From contig CAIUQW010000372.1 in NCBI GenBank assembly GCA_903901395.1, forward strand, positions 1-6,566: DNA of 6,566 bases, read 5' to 3'. Source of the DNA: an uncultured Chlorobiales bacterium. Lineage in GTDB: Bacteria > Bacteroidota > Chlorobiia > Chlorobiales > Chlorobiaceae. Position 1 is the stretch's first letter; every line of letters begins with the position of its first letter. This document shows positions 5,667 through 6,566 of this stretch, piece by piece. The translations under genes were made by a program, and so were the position numbers. The notes below the pieces were generated by a model. That model worked only from the letters and a program-made list of their open reading frames with translations. It searched no databases and had not been told where the DNA came from.

Positions 5667-6566
5667 TCACCGCATCTCCACCACCGTCACGCCCGCGCCG
5701 CCCTCCTGCCAGTCGCCGAGGCGGAAGCTCTTGACGCGCGGGTGCTGTTTGAGGAATTCGGAGGTGCGCAGCCGGAGCGCTCCCGAACCTTTGCCGTGGA
5801 CGATCGTGCCCGACGGCATCCGGTGCACGGCCAGTGCGTCGATGAAGCGCCCGATCTCGGCAATCGCCTCGTCGCCAGTCAGACCGCGCAGGTCGAGCCG
5901 CGTGGATTCGAGCGGCGTCGATTGCACCGACCAGCTCTTGCCCGCCGCCGCGCCAGTCGTCGCCTCCTTTTGCAGCTTTTTGGCTCCGGCGCGGGAAATC
6001 TTCTCCAGCCCGCGTAGCGCGGTGGTGAGCCGGAAGTTGCCGCACTGCACCACGGCGGAGTCGCCCTGAATCGACTCCACCTCGCCGCTGGTGTTGGTGT
6101 CGCCGATCCTGACCGTGTCGCCGGGGCGGATGCTCAGATCCGCCGCCGGTGCGAGTTCGCGCTCCACGGCCTCCTCTTTGGACGAAGCCTCCTGCTTCAT
6201 ACCGGCCAGCCGCGTCCGCGCCTTGCGAAGCGCCGCCTCGTCGCCGGGATGCTCTTTCACCTCGCGCACCAGATCGCGAATCTCCTTGCGGGCCTGTTCG
6301 AGCTGCCGGTTCAGGTCGCGCAGGCCGCGGCTTTTCAACTCCTGCGACTTTTTGCGCAGCTCGGCTTTTTCCGAGGCGATGGAGTCGCGCATCGTCTCGA
6401 TCTCCCGGCGCTCCTTTTCGAGGCCATCGCCAAGCTGGCGGTTGCGCTCGACGCCTTGCCGGAAATCCTCAATCATCTCCTCCAGCCCCGCGTGGCCGCC
6501 CGCGAGGAAGCCCGTTGCGCGGCTGACGATCTCCTCCGAAAAGCCCATGCGCCGCATCATCGCGAA
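5667..6566 (-). CDS. mutS2: MutS2 family protein, C-terminal part (5' end outside the window)
   Basis: The frame is open to the window edge; about 299 residues are visible and the N-terminal core and ATPase domains lie beyond. Numbering from the Met at 6560, the fragment starts with MRRMGFSEEIVSRA, the segment just after the ATPase in MutS2. A long charged coiled coil follows (about 24-137, rich in Glu, Lys and Arg). Next comes a small beta domain, RPGDTVRIGDTNTSGEVESI (145-164), like the KOW-like domain of MutS2. The end is an Smr domain (about 221-297) with LDLRG (222-226) and HGKGSGALR (255-263), the motifs linked to nuclease activity. MutS2 proteins are about 780-800 residues; family members suppress recombination or act on collided ribosomes, and do not perform mismatch repair. 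The fragment is intact, with no frameshift. pgsA follows after 123 bp on the same strand. Confidence 0.95.
   Translation of the reverse strand, partial: FAMMRRMGFSEEIVSRATGFLAGGHAGLEEMIEDFRQGVERNRQLGDGLEKERREIETMRDSIASEKAELRKKSQELKSRGLRDLNRQLEQARKEIRDLVREVKEHPGDEAALRKARTRLAGMKQEASSKEEAVERELAPAADLSIRPGDTVRIGDTNTSGEVESIQGDSAVVQCGNFRLTTALRGLEKISRAGAKKLQKEATTGAAAGKSWSVQSTPLESTRLDLRGLTGDEAIAEIGRFIDALAVHRMPSGTIVHGKGSGALRLRTSEFLKQHPRVKSFRLGDWQEGGAGVTVVEMR

Overview
The window comes from a bacterial chromosome, most likely a green sulfur bacterium (Chlorobi, Chlorobaculum/Chlorobium type). This is an inference from three things: GC-rich coding sequence beside AT-rich intergenic DNA, two palindromic repeats of the kinds I recall as scattered through such genomes, and the gene content. 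No 16S rRNA or photosynthesis marker gene is present, so the lineage is not proven.

Layout. On the plus strand lie a cytoplasmic GH13 (alpha-amylase family) enzyme (146-1597), a YjbQ/UPF0047 protein (1646-2071), a possible 20-21 codon microORF starting on the yjbQ stop (2068-2133), an intergenic stretch of about 340 bp, and dxs (2409-4343). That stretch holds a degenerate palindromic repeat (2155-2240), then two abutting 6-6-6 palindromes next to a perfect TATAAT. On the minus strand, reading right to left, lie the 3' part of mutS2 (5667 to the window edge), pgsA (4947-5543) and pgpA (4466-4942). dxs and pgpA converge on a perfect nested 24-bp inverted repeat (4402-4469). It probably terminates transcription from both sides, and its outer end supplies the pgpA stop codon.

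How the genes work together. dxs makes 1-deoxy-D-xylulose 5-phosphate, the entry compound of the MEP isoprenoid pathway. In a phototroph this feeds bacteriochlorophyll tails, carotenoids and quinones. PgsA and PgpA carry out consecutive steps of phosphatidylglycerol synthesis and are only 4 bp apart, a tight translational unit. MutS2, upstream on the same strand, is a DNA or ribosome-processing protein with no evident metabolic link. The GH13 enzyme probably acts on intracellular alpha-glucan, but its substrate cannot be read from the sequence. YjbQ has no firmly established physiological role.

The window is mostly ordinary housekeeping sequence. The parts worth a second look are non-coding: the dxs upstream palindrome array, the two repeat elements and the coupled microORF. 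I see no sign of a defence system, CRISPR array, RNA gene or complete mobile element.
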